Below, piece by piece: positions 18,328 to 27,466 of a stretch of 64,000 bases of DNA. The translations under genes were made by a program, and so were the position numbers. The DNA is from Caenispirillum bisanense (GTDB taxonomy: Bacteria > Pseudomonadota > Alphaproteobacteria > Rhodospirillales > Rhodospirillaceae), in the NCBI RefSeq assembly GCF_900230255.1, contig NZ_OCNJ01000008.1:246461-310460 (forward strand). Direction: 5' to 3'. Position 1 is the stretch's first letter. Each line of letters begins with the position of its first letter. Below the pieces are notes generated by a model. It did no database searches, was not told the origin of the DNA, and was given only the letters and a program-made list of their open reading frames with translations.

Positions 18328-19503
18328 GACAGACGCCTCGCTGCGCGAGGCCGCCAGGGCGAAGACGAGCAGCACCAGCCCGGCCAGCCACCAGCTCTGC
18401 CAGACGCCGTAGCCGGTGAGCCAAGCGCCGGCGAGCGCGCCGAGCGCCCCCAGGGTGCAGGCGCGCTCGGCCGTCGGCAGGCGGCGGGTGCGCAGCATCA
18501 GCCACGCGACGAATCCGACGCACAGCGCATAGCCGACCAGCCCCGTCTCCAGCATCACCTGGATGTAGGCGTTGTGGGTGTGCAGCGGGATGATGTCGGC
18601 GTCCGGCGCCACGAACAGGTTGGTGACGCCGAAGTTGGGCATGGCGCGCGCCGTGCCCAGGCCCCAGCCGAACAGCGGCTGCTCGGCGATGCGGTCGCCG
18701 GCGAAGCTCCAGATGAAGAAGCGGTGCAACAGCGAGCGCGGCAGCGCCGTGGAGTCGCCCAGCCACTCGTGGAATTGTGCCGCCAGCGGAACGACCACCA
18801 CGGCGCCGGCCGTGAAGCCCGCCGCCAGCACCGCCGGCGCCGCCCGCAGCACCAGCGCGAGCCCGCCGGCTGCGACGCCGGCCACCGCCGCCATGCCCGC
18901 CGTGCCGCTGTCGAGCCCGACCGCCGCCGCCAGCGCCAGCGGCGGCAGCGCCAGGGCGAGGCGCCTGCGGCCGAGCGCGGCCGCCGCCTGCGCCGCCGGC
19001 CAGCTCAGCAGCACCATCATCAGGGTGGCGCGGTTGAGGACGTAAGGATCGGCCGACGCCGCCCAGCCGAGGGCATGCACCAGGCTGTGGTAGGGTCGGC
19101 CCAGGTGGCCTTCCAGGACGATGACGGCGATCAGGGCCGCGCCGGAGACCAGCGTCGCCCGCCGCACCGGGCCGCGCGCCGCCTCGGGCAGGGCGCAGGC
19201 GCCGCCGCCGAGCAGGGCGAGGGCGAGCAGCAGTCCCGCCAGTTGCCCGGCCTTGCCGAAGGTCTCGCCGGCATCCAGGCTCCAGGCGGCGGTGGCGAGG
19301 CCCCAGGCGAGGAAGGCGAGCGGGGCGGCCAGCATGGTCCGCGTCGGGCGCGGCCGCAGCCCCGCCGCCCACAGCGCCCCGGCGAGGCCGAGGGCGGTCA
19401 CGGCGGCCACCACCGTGGTGCCGAGCGGCGCGAGAAAGACGATCAGGTGGGCGAGGACGATGCCGGCGACGGCGACGGCCGCGACGGGGACGGATTTCTG
19501 CAT
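18316..19503 (-). CDS. O-antigen ligase/polymerase-family membrane protein
   Basis: The 395-residue integral membrane protein has about eleven hydrophobic helices and a large loop in the C-terminal third carrying the Wzy_C signature LHTHNAYIQVMLETGLVG, with the conserved histidines. Upstream, RFFIWSFAGDRIAEQPLFGWG fits the same periplasmic loop. Members join O-antigen or other glycans to lipid A core or polymerise surface glycans; which one cannot be decided. The ATG at 19503 is chosen because AGGA lies six bases upstream, rather than the ATG at 19524. The gene stands alone. Confidence 0.82.
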   Translation of the reverse strand: MQKSVPVAAVAVAGIVLAHLIVFLAPLGTTVVAAVTALGLAGALWAAGLRPRPTRTMLAAPLAFLAWGLATAAWSLDAGETFGKAGQLAGLLLALALLGGGACALPEAARGPVRRATLVSGAALIAVIVLEGHLGRPYHSLVHALGWAASADPYVLNRATLMMVLLSWPAAQAAAALGRRRLALALPPLALAAAVGLDSGTAGMAAVAGVAAGGLALVLRAAPAVLAAGFTAGAVVVVPLAAQFHEWLGDSTALPRSLLHRFFIWSFAGDRIAEQPLFGWGLGTARAMPNFGVTNLFVAPDADIIPLHTHNAYIQVMLETGLVGYALCVGFVAWLMLRTRRLPTAERACTLGALGALAGAWLTGYGVWQSWWLAGLVLLVFALAASRSEASVRLP

Positions 19504-19594
19504 GACGCTTCCTGCCGAAGGCATCCGGCTCGGGCCGCCGGTGCCGGGTCGGCGCGTACCATAGCCAGCGGCCGCGCCGTCGGCAACGGCGGCT

Positions 19595-20668
19595 CTACCC
19601 CAATTGCGAGAGCATGGGGGCGGCGTTCTCGAAGGACTTGATGCGGTCGAAGCCCTGGCGCATCTGCGTCATGATGAACTCGGCCCGCCGCACCGGGGCG
19701 CTGTCCACCTCGCCCGGGAACTGGCGCACCCAGGCGTTCATCTTCACCGTCAGGGCGCACAGCACGCCGCCGATTTCCGTGTGGTAGCTCTGGATCAGCT
19801 CCTTCACCCGCTGGAAGCGGATGGCCGAGATGTTGGACCACATTTCGGCGGTGGAACGGTCGAAGTTCTCGAACCGCCCGGTCACCGCCGCCGCCAGCTC
19901 GTTGAGGCGGGCCTCCATCATGGTGCAGGTCTGCATGAGCGACTGGTCGTTCTTCAACTGCCAGTTCTTGCGCAGGCAATCGACGCTGTCGATGAAGTTG
20001 TCGAGCAGCGGCTGGATGCGGTCCAGGCACTGGCGGTAGTAGGACAGCGACAGGAAGATGTCGCCGTAATCTTCCAGGAACTGCGGGATCTCCATCATGT
20101 CGATGGACAGCTTCTGCGCCATGATCCGCAGCTTTTCCTTGGCCTTCTTGACGTCGGGGTCGCGGAACAGGCGGACGATGTCGTCGAAGTCGTGGATCGC
20201 CACGTCGCTGTCGCCGTAGACCTGCAGGATAAGTGGCCGCGTGAAATTGGTCATGTAGTCGCCGAGTTCGGCGTTCTTTTCCGGCGACAGCTTCAGGGCG
20301 GCGTTGTCGCGCACGGAAATGCCGAGGCGGCGCAGCAGGATGCGCAGCGAGAAGACGTCGTAGGTGGGCAGCAGCGCCAACTGGCGCAGGGTCACCAGAT
20401 CGGGGTGGGGCTTGCGCGGCTCGCCGTCGTCCTCGTCCTCGTCGTCGGCCGGGACCCAGCCGAACATCTTGGGCAGGGTGTCGATCTCGAGCTGGCCGGA
20501 GCCGGTCTCGCGCTCGGAATAGATTTCCACCACGCTGCGCAACTGGTGATTCTTGATCATGCGCGCGCGTTGCAGCGCCTTGGTCTCGATCGGGATGATC
20601 GAGAGCGGCAGGACATAGAGCGAGTCCATGTCCGAATCGACGATCGGCGTCACGGGCTTCGTACCCAT
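19595..20668 (-). CDS. Conserved hypothetical cytosolic protein
   Basis: I do not recognise a named family. The 357-residue soluble protein has no signal or membrane segments. It starts with a conserved-looking [15 protein letters not shown], has an acidic linker (DDEDEDDGE near residue 80), then long amphipathic helices rich in charged residues with cysteines in [11 protein letters not shown] and [13 protein letters not shown]. It is probably all-helical. The ATG at 20668 is preceded by AGGAGGGG at good spacing and is preferred over 20722. It is divergent from truA. No function is proposed. Confidence 0.75.
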   Translation of the reverse strand: MGTKPVTPIVDSDMDSLYVLPLSIIPIETKALQRARMIKNHQLRSVVEIYSERETGSGQLEIDTLPKMFGWVPADDEDEDDGEPRKPHPDLVTLRQLALLPTYDVFSLRILLRRLGISVRDNAALKLSPEKNAELGDYMTNFTRPLILQVYGDSDVAIHDFDDIVRLFRDPDVKKAKEKLRIMAQKLSIDMMEIPQFLEDYGDIFLSLSYYRQCLDRIQPLLDNFIDSVDCLRKNWQLKNDQSLMQTCTMMEARLNELAAAVTGRFENFDRSTAEMWSNISAIRFQRVKELIQSYHTEIGGVLCALTVKMNAWVRQFPGEVDSAPVRRAEFIMTQMRQGFDRIKSFENAAPMLSQLG

Positions 20669-20799
20669 GGCGGTGGTCCCCTCCTGCTTCGGTCGCCGCG
20701 CCCGCACACGCAGCGCGGACACTCTACCACAAATGCGTCATGGGGAAGATGCCGTCAGCGGCTCTGGCGGTGCCTGCGGCTTCCCGCTACAAAGGGGCC

Positions 20800-21561
20800 A
20801 TGCCGCGCTACAAGCTCCTCATCGAATACGACGGCGGACCCTTCGTGGGCTGGCAGCGGCAGGCCAACGGCCTGTCGGTGCAGGAAGCCCTGGAGACGGC
20901 CGTCAACCGCTACTGCCAGGTCGACGCCGTGGTCCATGCCGCCGGCCGCACCGACGCGGGCGTCCATGCCCTCGGCCAGGTGGCGCACGTCGACATCCCG
21001 CGCGACGACCCGCCCGACCGGGTGCGCGACGCCCTGAACTTCCACCTGCGGCCGCACCCGGTGGCGGTGGTGACGGCGGAGGCGGTGGACGATCGCTTCC
21101 ATGCCCGCTTCTCGGCGCGCGAACGCTCCTATGTCTACCGCATCCTCAACCGCCGCGCCGCCCCGGCGCTGGAGGCCGGGCGGGTGTGGTGGGTGGCGGC
21201 GGCGCTCGATGCCGAGGCCATGCACGCGGCGGCGCAGGAACTGGTCGGCCACCACGACTTCACCACCTTCCGCGCCCGCGAGTGCCAGGCCCAGTCGCCG
21301 GTGAAGACGCTGGACGAGATTTCCGTCACCCGCCACGGCGAGGAAATCCGCCTGTTCTGCCGCGCCCGGTCGTTCCTGCACCATCAGGTGCGCAACATGA
21401 TGGGCACCCTGCGGCTGGTCGGCGAGGGCAAGTGGACGGCCGCCGACGTCGCCGCCGCCCTGGCCGCCCGCGACCGCGCCGCCGGCGGCCCGACGGCGCC
21501 GCCGCAGGGCCTGTACTTCCTGCGGGTGGAGTACCCGGCGTCGGAGGATGCCGCCCCGTGA
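20800..21561 (+). CDS. truA: tRNA pseudouridine(38-40) synthase TruA
   Basis: TruA isomerises uridines 38-40 in the anticodon arm of many tRNAs. The 253-residue protein has the N-terminal [19 protein letters not shown] and the catalytic-aspartate motif [17 protein letters not shown] near residue 55. The C-terminal [13 protein letters not shown] is present. The ATG at 20800 has AAAGGGG just upstream. Its stop codon overlaps the GTG of the next gene (GTGA). Confidence 0.96.
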   Translation: MPRYKLLIEYDGGPFVGWQRQANGLSVQEALETAVNRYCQVDAVVHAAGRTDAGVHALGQVAHVDIPRDDPPDRVRDALNFHLRPHPVAVVTAEAVDDRFHARFSARERSYVYRILNRRAAPALEAGRVWWVAAALDAEAMHAAAQELVGHHDFTTFRARECQAQSPVKTLDEISVTRHGEEIRLFCRARSFLHHQVRNMMGTLRLVGEGKWTAADVAAALAARDRAAGGPTAPPQGLYFLRVEYPASEDAAP

Positions 21562-21872
21562 CGTGGCTGATCCTGTTCGCCGCCATCGCCTTCGAGGTGG
21601 CGGGCACCACCAGCATGAAGCTGTCGGAGGGCTTCACCCGGCTGTGGCCGTCGGTGGCGCTGTTCGTGTGCTACGCCGCCGCCTTCGCCCTGCTGACGCT
21701 GACGCTGCGCACCATGGGCGTCGGCCTCGCCTATGCCATCTGGTCGGGCGTCGGCACCGTGGCGACGGCGATCATCGGCTACATGATCTTCCAGGAACCC
21801 ATGGGACCCATGAAGATCGCCTGCATCGGCCTGGTCACCGTCGGCGTCGTCGGCCTCATGCTGGCTGAGTGA
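21558..21872 (+). CDS. Small multidrug resistance (SMR) family transporter
   Basis: This four-helix inner-membrane antiporter works as a dimer. The 104 residues match EmrE-type proteins, with the essential membrane glutamate in [20 protein letters not shown] (residue 13) and [16 protein letters not shown] in helix 3. Substrates may be quaternary ammonium compounds or guanidinium-like cations. The GTG at 21558 overlaps the truA stop. The 3' end overlaps the convergent hydrolase gene by 17 bases. Confidence 0.92.
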   Translation: MTWLILFAAIAFEVAGTTSMKLSEGFTRLWPSVALFVCYAAAFALLTLTLRTMGVGLAYAIWSGVGTVATAIIGYMIFQEPMGPMKIACIGLVTVGVVGLMLAE

Positions 21873-22803
21873 CCGGCGTCGCCGCGCCCTGCGGCCCAGG
21901 CCGCTGCCACCGCGGTCCGCCGCCGGTGACGCGGGCGAGGAAGGCGTTGATGGTGGGCGTCGCCACCTCGATGCGCTCGACGCTGTCGTGGTCGCAGCGG
22001 GTGTAGATCACCAGCTCCACGTCCTCCTCGGTGCGGCGGTTGCCGTGGATGGCGTAGGCGTCGGCCACCGGAACCATGCGGTCGTCCTCGCCGTGCAGCA
22101 GCAGCACCGGGCAGAGCGCGCGGCGGATGGTGTTCTTCGGCGCGATATCGCGGAAGCGCCAGCCGATGCGCCATTCCACGTAGCGGTTCACCAGCCAGCC
22201 GAGCGGCCGGTAGGGCACGCGCACCCGCTCCATGAACCGCCGCATGACCGTTTCCGGGTCGGCGAAGGCCGACAGCGACACCGCCCCCACCAGGTCGGAG
22301 CGCCGCGAGGCGGTGAGCAGCGCCGCGCAGGCGCCGACCGAATGGCCGAACACGGCGATGCGGTCGCGGTCGACCTCCGGGTGGGTGCGCAGCCAGTCGA
22401 CGCCGGTGGACAGGTCCTCGGCGAAGCGCGGCATGCTGGCGAAGCTGTCCTGCTCGCTGTCGCCGTGGCAGCGGCTGTCGAGGAGCAGGAGGGCGTAGCC
22501 GGCCGTGTGCAGCGGCGCCACCACCGGCAGCAGCTGCGATCGGTTGGAGCCCCAGCCGTGCATCACCGCCACCGCCGGCGCCGGGCGCTGCACGCCGGGC
22601 GGCGGCGGGATGTACCACGCCGCCAGCCGCTTGCCGTTGACCGCCGTCAGGGCGACGTCGCGGCTCGGCAGGCCGAGGTCCTGCGGGTGCACGTCGTTGG
22701 GGTCGCGGGTCGGCCGGAAGCCGACGTCGATGACCAGGAAGACCGCCAGCAGCACCACCGTCGGGCCGATGATCGCCAGGGTCCAGATCAGCCACGGCGC
22801 CAT
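21856..22803 (-). CDS. Membrane-anchored alpha/beta hydrolase
   Basis: The 315-residue protein has an N-terminal membrane anchor (TLAIIGPTVVLLAVFLVI). An alpha/beta hydrolase domain follows, with oxyanion strand VAVMHGWGSN near residue 85, nucleophile elbow GHSVGACAALL near 150, acid motif LLHGEDDRMVP near 240 and a late histidine in TRCDHDSVE. The serine, aspartate and histidine of the triad are thus present. The substrate is unknown; relatives are peptidase- or esterase-like proteins. It converges with the SMR gene and is followed upstream by chaC on the same strand. Confidence 0.85.
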   Translation of the reverse strand: MAPWLIWTLAIIGPTVVLLAVFLVIDVGFRPTRDPNDVHPQDLGLPSRDVALTAVNGKRLAAWYIPPPPGVQRPAPAVAVMHGWGSNRSQLLPVVAPLHTAGYALLLLDSRCHGDSEQDSFASMPRFAEDLSTGVDWLRTHPEVDRDRIAVFGHSVGACAALLTASRRSDLVGAVSLSAFADPETVMRRFMERVRVPYRPLGWLVNRYVEWRIGWRFRDIAPKNTIRRALCPVLLLHGEDDRMVPVADAYAIHGNRRTEEDVELVIYTRCDHDSVERIEVATPTINAFLARVTGGGPRWQRPGPQGAATPVTQPA

Positions 22804-22819
22804 GATCGCCGCCCTCCCC

Positions 22820-23515
22820 TCACTCGGCGCCGGCGGCGGAGGCCGCGGGACTCTGTTCGGTCGCCGCGACGACGTGATCGCGCAGGGCTCGCAGGCGGCG
22901 GTCGGGGATGCCCAGGTCCTCCAGGTGTTCGACCGTCGACAACAGGTATTGGGCGCAGGTGCCGAGCCGGCCGGTGGCGCGGGCGATGACCGACGCCGCC
23001 TCGGGCACGCTCAGCTTGCCGGCGTAGCGGGCGGCCTCGCGGTTGATGGTGAAGGCGATGGCGCGCACCTCGCCGGCGTCGGTGCGCACGCGGGTCCAGC
23101 GCGGCAGGTAGCCGTCGGAGACCATCTCGCGCCGCCACACGATGTCCAGTTCCTCCCACGCCTCCGCCGCCCGCACCCGGAAGGCGACGCCGCGGCAGGC
23201 GCCGCCGCGGTCGAGCCCGAGCACCAGGCCCGGGCATTCCGGCGTGCCGCGGCCGAGCGGCGTCCACAGGCAGAACCGGCGGTGCCAGCCGTGCAGGGTG
23301 CCGAGGCGGCGTTCGGCGAAGTGGAAGGCCGGGTTCCAGATGAGCGATCCGTAGCCGAACACCCACACGTCCTCGGGCGGCGTGCGGCGTCCCCCCAGCA
23401 TGGCGAGGATGGAGGCGTGGCGTTCGGCTTCGGTGGTGAGGCGGATGGGGCAGCCGCTTTCCTCGATCATGCGCTGCAGGACGCCGTCGCGGATGCTGTC
23501 GCGGGTCAGGCTCAA
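22820..23515 (-). CDS. chaC: ChaC-family glutathione-specific gamma-glutamylcyclotransferase
   Basis: ChaC enzymes cleave glutathione to 5-oxoproline and Cys-Gly. The 231-residue protein carries the substrate-binding VFGYGSLIWNPAFHF near residue 52 and RRFCLWTPLGRGTPECPGL, both family signatures. The catalytic glutamate is expected in AEAWEELDIVWRREM. It stands 16 bases upstream of the hydrolase gene in the same direction and is divergent from the MFS gene. Confidence 0.92.
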   Translation of the reverse strand: MSLTRDSIRDGVLQRMIEESGCPIRLTTEAERHASILAMLGGRRTPPEDVWVFGYGSLIWNPAFHFAERRLGTLHGWHRRFCLWTPLGRGTPECPGLVLGLDRGGACRGVAFRVRAAEAWEELDIVWRREMVSDGYLPRWTRVRTDAGEVRAIAFTINREAARYAGKLSVPEAASVIARATGRLGTCAQYLLSTVEHLEDLGIPDRRLRALRDHVVAATEQSPAASAAGAE

Positions 23516-23693
23516 GGCGGGTCACCTCGGGGAAACGTTTCAGCCACGGTACACCATAATGACGGCGACTTGGTGGCGGAACCGCACGGGGCCTCCGACC
23601 GAAGTGGCCCTGGTGGCCGGCCGACGCGCCGTGCTTAAGTCGGACGTCCGGGAAGCCAAGCCGTCCCTGCTGCTCCGAAAGGTCCGCCACCTC

Positions 23694-24941
23694 ATGCCCG
23701 CCCTGCCCGCGAGCGCCCGTCTGCCGCTCGGCTCCGTGATCGCCCGCGTGTTCCTGCCTTTCGCGCTCGGCTATTTCCTCTCCTACCTCTACCGCAGCGT
23801 CAACGCCGTCATCTCGCCCTACCTGCGCACCGACGTGGGGCTGGAGGCGGCCGACCTCGGCCTGCTGACCAGCGCCTACTTCCTCGCCTTCGCCCTGGCC
23901 CAGCTGCCCATCGGCGTGGCGCTGGACCGCATGGGGCCGCGGCTGGTGGAAGCCTTCCTGCTGCTGTTCGCGACCGCCGGCGCGGTGCTGTTCGCCGTCG
24001 GGCAGGACACGGCGACGCTGGTGGCGGGGCGTGCGCTCATCGGCCTCGGCGTCGCGGCCTGCCTGATGTCGGCGCTGAAATCCATGACGCAATGGTTCCC
24101 GCTGGAGAAGCTGCCGCTGGTCAACGGCATCGTCGTCGCCTCGGGCGGCCTGGGCGCCCTGGCGGCGACGGCCCCGACGGAGCTGATCGTCGATGCCGTC
24201 GGCTGGCGGCCGGTGTTCTGGGGGCTGGCGGCGGTGACGCTCGCCTGCGCCGTGATCCTGGTGGTGGTGGTGCCCGAGAAGCGGCGCGAGGGCGCGCACG
24301 AAAGCCTGATCGACAGCCTGCGCACGCTCGGCGCCATCTTCCGCAGCCGCGCCTTCTGGCGCATCGCGCCGGCGGTCGCCATGAACCAGGGTGGCTTCAT
24401 GGCCATCCAGGGTCTGTGGGCGGGGCCGTGGCTGCGCGACGTGGCCGGCCTGTCCAAGCCCGAGGCGGCGAGCGTGCTGCTGCTGACGGCGGCGGCCATG
24501 GTGGGCGGCCAGTTGGGCCTCGGCATCGTCGCCGAGCGCGCCGGGCGCGTGGGCGTGAAGCCGCTGACCGTCTTCGCCGTCGGCATGGGCCTGTTCATCA
24601 CCGCCGAGGCGCTGCTGGCGCTGGGGGTGGTGAGCCTGACCGTGCCGCTGTGGATCGCCTTCGGCTTCTTCGGGACCGTCGGCATCCTGTGCTACGCCGT
24701 GCTGTCCAGGCAGTTCTCGGCCGCGCTCGCGGGGCGGACCAACACCAGCCTGAACCTGACCATGTTCGCCGCCGCCTTCGCCTTCCAGTGGGGCATGGGC
24801 GCCATCATCGGCCAGTGGCCGCAGGACGCCGCGGGCGCCTATCCGCCGGCCGCCTACAGCGCTGCCATCGGCACCGTCGTGGTGCTGCAGACCCTGGCCT
24901 GGGGCTGGCTGATCGTGAGCGGGTGGCGGGAACGCGCCTGA
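23694..24941 (+). CDS. MFS transporter (12 TM)
   Basis: The 415-residue major facilitator protein has an N-terminal half carrying SYLYRSVNAVISPYL and the loop 2-3 motif GVALDRMGPRLV. The C-terminal half has a matching REAGRVGVKPL-like stretch (AERAGRVGVKPL). The topology resembles small-organic-acid and sugar-acid carriers, but no substrate can be named. The ATG at 23694 begins MPALPASARLPLG. Upstream in-frame codons from 23382 look like leader and antisense of chaC. It converges with yraN, leaving four bases. Confidence 0.82.
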   Translation: MPALPASARLPLGSVIARVFLPFALGYFLSYLYRSVNAVISPYLRTDVGLEAADLGLLTSAYFLAFALAQLPIGVALDRMGPRLVEAFLLLFATAGAVLFAVGQDTATLVAGRALIGLGVAACLMSALKSMTQWFPLEKLPLVNGIVVASGGLGALAATAPTELIVDAVGWRPVFWGLAAVTLACAVILVVVVPEKRREGAHESLIDSLRTLGAIFRSRAFWRIAPAVAMNQGGFMAIQGLWAGPWLRDVAGLSKPEAASVLLLTAAAMVGGQLGLGIVAERAGRVGVKPLTVFAVGMGLFITAEALLALGVVSLTVPLWIAFGFFGTVGILCYAVLSRQFSAALAGRTNTSLNLTMFAAAFAFQWGMGAIIGQWPQDAAGAYPPAAYSAAIGTVVVLQTLAWGWLIVSGWRERA

Positions 24942-24945
24942 GCCC

Positions 24946-25338
24946 CTACCACCCCGGCCGCCAGGCGTCCTCCAGGTGGACGGGGGCGGTCAGGCGGCCG
25001 ACCAGCATGACGTCGAAGCGGCAATCCAGGTCGGCCAGCTCCGGGTTGGCGGCCAGGAAGACCTCGGCGGCGCGAGCGATGCGCTGCTGCTGGCGGGGCG
25101 TCAGGCTTTCCGCCGCGTCGGTCTCCGTCTCGCGGGCCTTCACTTCTATGAAGGCGAGCACACGGCCCCGGCGCGCCACGATGTCGATTTCCCCCGCCCC
25201 CTGGCCGCGCGGCGGGCGGAAGCGGGTGGTGACGACGTTCCAGCCGCGCAGCCGCAACGCCAGCACGCAGGCCGCTTCCGCGGTGCGGCCGAGCTTCTCG
25301 GCCTCGCGCCGTTCCGTCGTCGGCCGCGGCCGGGTCAT
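24946..25338 (-). CDS. yraN: YraN-family (UPF0102) endonuclease-like protein
   Basis: The 130-residue protein has the restriction-endonuclease fold signature of UPF0102: GEIDIVARRGRVLAFIEVKAR at residues 49-69, with the D and ExK residues of the PD-(D/E)XK site. An upstream glutamate lies in GRTAEAACVLALRLRGW. The cellular target is not settled. Its ATG overlaps the rsmI stop by four bases, and rsmI-lpoA-yraN association is conserved across proteobacteria. Confidence 0.93.
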   Translation of the reverse strand: MTRPRPTTERREAEKLGRTAEAACVLALRLRGWNVVTTRFRPPRGQGAGEIDIVARRGRVLAFIEVKARETETDAAESLTPRQQQRIARAAEVFLAANPELADLDCRFDVMLVGRLTAPVHLEDAWRPGW

Positions 25339-26201
25339 TGGCCGGCGATCTCCAGGGCGCGGGCGTAGACCTCGCGCTTCTTGCGGCCCGTGGCGGCGGC
25401 CACGGCGGCGGCGGCGTCGCGCACGCTGTCGCCGCGATCGAGCGCGGCGCGCAGCAGGGTGTCGAGGTCTTCCTCCGTCGCCGCGGCGGCGGCCGGCGGC
25501 GGGCCGACCACGATCACCACCTCGCCCTTGGGCGAGCCGGCGGCGGCGTAGTGGGTCGCCAGATCGGTCAGGCTGCCGCGGCGGGTTTCCTCGTAGAGCT
25601 TGGTGAGTTCGCGGCAGACGGCGGCCTCGCGCGTCGGCCCCAGCACCTCGGCCATGTCGGCCACGCTGTCGGGCAGGCGGCTCGGCCCTTCGTAGATGAC
25701 CAGGGTCGCCTGTACGGCCGCCACCTCGGCCAGCCAGTCGCGCCGCGCCTTGGTCTTCTGGGGCGGGAAGCCGCAGAACAGGAAGCGGTCCGACGGCAGC
25801 CCCGCCACCACCAGCGCCGCCAGCGCCGCCGAGGCGCCGGGCAGCGGGATCACCGGCAGGCCTTCCTCCACCACCGCGCGCACCAGCTTGTAGCCGGGGT
25901 CGGAGACCAGCGGCGTGCCGGCGTCGGAAACGAGAGCCACCGCCTCGCCGTTCTTCATCCGGGAGATCAGCTTGGGGCGCATCGCCTCGGCGTTGTGTTC
26001 ATGGTAGGGCACGAGCGGCGTGCGGATGCCGAGCTTCTGGCACAGGCCGCCGGTGACGCGCGTGTCCTCGCAGGCGATGACGGCGGCGTCGCGCAGGGTG
26101 TCGAGCGCCCGCAGCGTGATGTCGCCCAGGTTGCCGATGGGCGTGGCGACGACGTGAAGCCCCGGTGCGAGCGGCCGGCTTTCGCCTTCCCTTCGCCCCA
26201 T
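25335..26201 (-). CDS. rsmI: 16S rRNA (cytidine-1402-2'-O)-methyltransferase RsmI
   Basis: RsmI methylates the ribose of C1402 in the decoding centre of 16S rRNA using SAM. The 288 residues (E. coli 286) include the tetrapyrrole-methylase-fold motifs HVVATPIGNLGDITLRAL, VIACEDTRVTGGLC and VSDAGTPLVSDPG. The ATG at 26201 gives the family N-terminus. The frame stays open to 26354, where it runs through the start of the divergent lipoprotein gene. It is translated with yraN through a four-base overlap. Confidence 0.96.
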   Translation of the reverse strand: MGRREGESRPLAPGLHVVATPIGNLGDITLRALDTLRDAAVIACEDTRVTGGLCQKLGIRTPLVPYHEHNAEAMRPKLISRMKNGEAVALVSDAGTPLVSDPGYKLVRAVVEEGLPVIPLPGASAALAALVVAGLPSDRFLFCGFPPQKTKARRDWLAEVAAVQATLVIYEGPSRLPDSVADMAEVLGPTREAAVCRELTKLYEETRRGSLTDLATHYAAAGSPKGEVVIVVGPPPAAAAATEEDLDTLLRAALDRGDSVRDAAAAVAAATGRKKREVYARALEIAGQ

Positions 26202-26251
26202 TGCGCGACTAGGCTGTTGCCCCGTCGGCCCGGAGTCCAAGGAGGTTGCCC

Positions 26252-27466
26252 GTGCCCCGCGCGGATCGTCGTCGGAAGTTTCGTGTCCTGCCATCGCTCG
26301 CCGTCCTGGCGGTTGTTTCGCTGGTCGCCGCCTGTGCCCAGCAACCCATAGCACCCGAACAGCCGCGTGTGGAAGCGCCGCGGCCGGCGGAACCGGCTCC
26401 GCAGGCGCCGGTCGCCCAGGAACCGGCGCGCCCGGACCAGACCCGCGTCGCCATGCTGGTGCCGCTGACCGGCCCGGCGGCGTCGGCCGGCCAGGGCCTG
26501 CTCAACGCCGGCCAGATGGCGGTGTTCGACGTCGCCCAGGAAGACTTCATCCTGCAGCCCTACGACACCAAGGGCACCGCCGCCGGCGCCCGCGAGGCGG
26601 CGTCGCGCGCCGTGGCGGAAGGGGCGCAGCTCATCCTCGGCCCGCTGTTCGCCGAAAGCGTCCGCGCCATCGCGCCGCAGGCGCAGGCGGCGAACGTGAA
26701 GATCGTGTCGTTCTCCACCGACACGACGGTGTCCGGCAACGGCATCTACGTCATGGGCCTGCTGCTGACCGAACAGGCGCAGGCGCTGGTCAGCTTCGCC
26801 CGCACCCAGGGGCTGGAGCGCTTCGCCGTGCTGGCGCCGGCCTCCGATTACGGCCGCGCCATGGCCACCGCCTTCCGCGACGCCGCCGGCCAGGCCGGGG
26901 CGCAGGTGACGGCGGTGGAATACTACTCCCCCGGCGGTCCGCCCGACGAGGCGGTGAAGCGTCTGGCCCAGGCCGGCGGCTTCCAGGCCCTGCTGGTGCC
27001 CGAGCGGGCGCAGAAGCTGCGCGAGGTGGCGGCCATGCTGCCCTTCCACGGCATCCGCCCGGAACAGACGCAGGTGCTCGGCACCCTGCTGTGGGCCGAC
27101 GACCGTGACCTCGGCCGCGAGCCGGCGCTGGTCGGCGCGTGGTATCCGGCGCCGTCGCCGCAGAGCCGCGACTACTTCACCACCCGCTTCCGCGAAGCCT
27201 ACGGCACCGAGCCGCCGGCCATCGCCTCGCTCGGCTACGACGCCGCGGCGCTGGCCGCCGTGCTGGCCTCGCGCAGCCAGGACGCCACGCCCTTCGACGA
27301 CGGCGACCTGACCAACGCCAACGGCTTCATGGGCGTCGACGGCCTGTTCCGGCTGGAGCGCGGCGGTCTGGTGGACCGCACCTTCGCCATCATGCGGGTG
27401 ACCCCGAACGGCACCGAGCTGATTGCCCCGGCGCCCGACGCCTTCACGCCGCGCGTCGGATCGTGA
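26252..27466 (+). CDS. LpoA-like lipoprotein, penicillin-binding-protein activator family
   Basis: The 404-residue protein is a lipoprotein: the signal peptide ends VVSLVAAC, with Cys28 as the lipidation site. A proline-rich spacer follows, then a type I periplasmic-binding fold from about residue 60 (VAMLVPLTGPAASAGQGLLN; LGPLFAESVRAIAP). In gammaproteobacteria LpoA activates PBP1a from the outer membrane, and the alphaproteobacterial homologue keeps the same neighbours. The GTG at 26252 has a perfect AAGGAGG six bases upstream. The N-terminal TPR domain of E. coli LpoA is missing, as is usual for the shorter family members. Confidence 0.85.
   Translation: MPRADRRRKFRVLPSLAVLAVVSLVAACAQQPIAPEQPRVEAPRPAEPAPQAPVAQEPARPDQTRVAMLVPLTGPAASAGQGLLNAGQMAVFDVAQEDFILQPYDTKGTAAGAREAASRAVAEGAQLILGPLFAESVRAIAPQAQAANVKIVSFSTDTTVSGNGIYVMGLLLTEQAQALVSFARTQGLERFAVLAPASDYGRAMATAFRDAAGQAGAQVTAVEYYSPGGPPDEAVKRLAQAGGFQALLVPERAQKLREVAAMLPFHGIRPEQTQVLGTLLWADDRDLGREPALVGAWYPAPSPQSRDYFTTRFREAYGTEPPAIASLGYDAAALAAVLASRSQDATPFDDGDLTNANGFMGVDGLFRLERGGLVDRTFAIMRVTPNGTELIAPAPDAFTPRVGS

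Noticed and set aside
20628..21872. 414-residue fusion ending in the SMR transporter
   Set aside because: The first 310 codons read truA out of frame; the transporter starts at the GTG at 21558 overlapping the truA stop.
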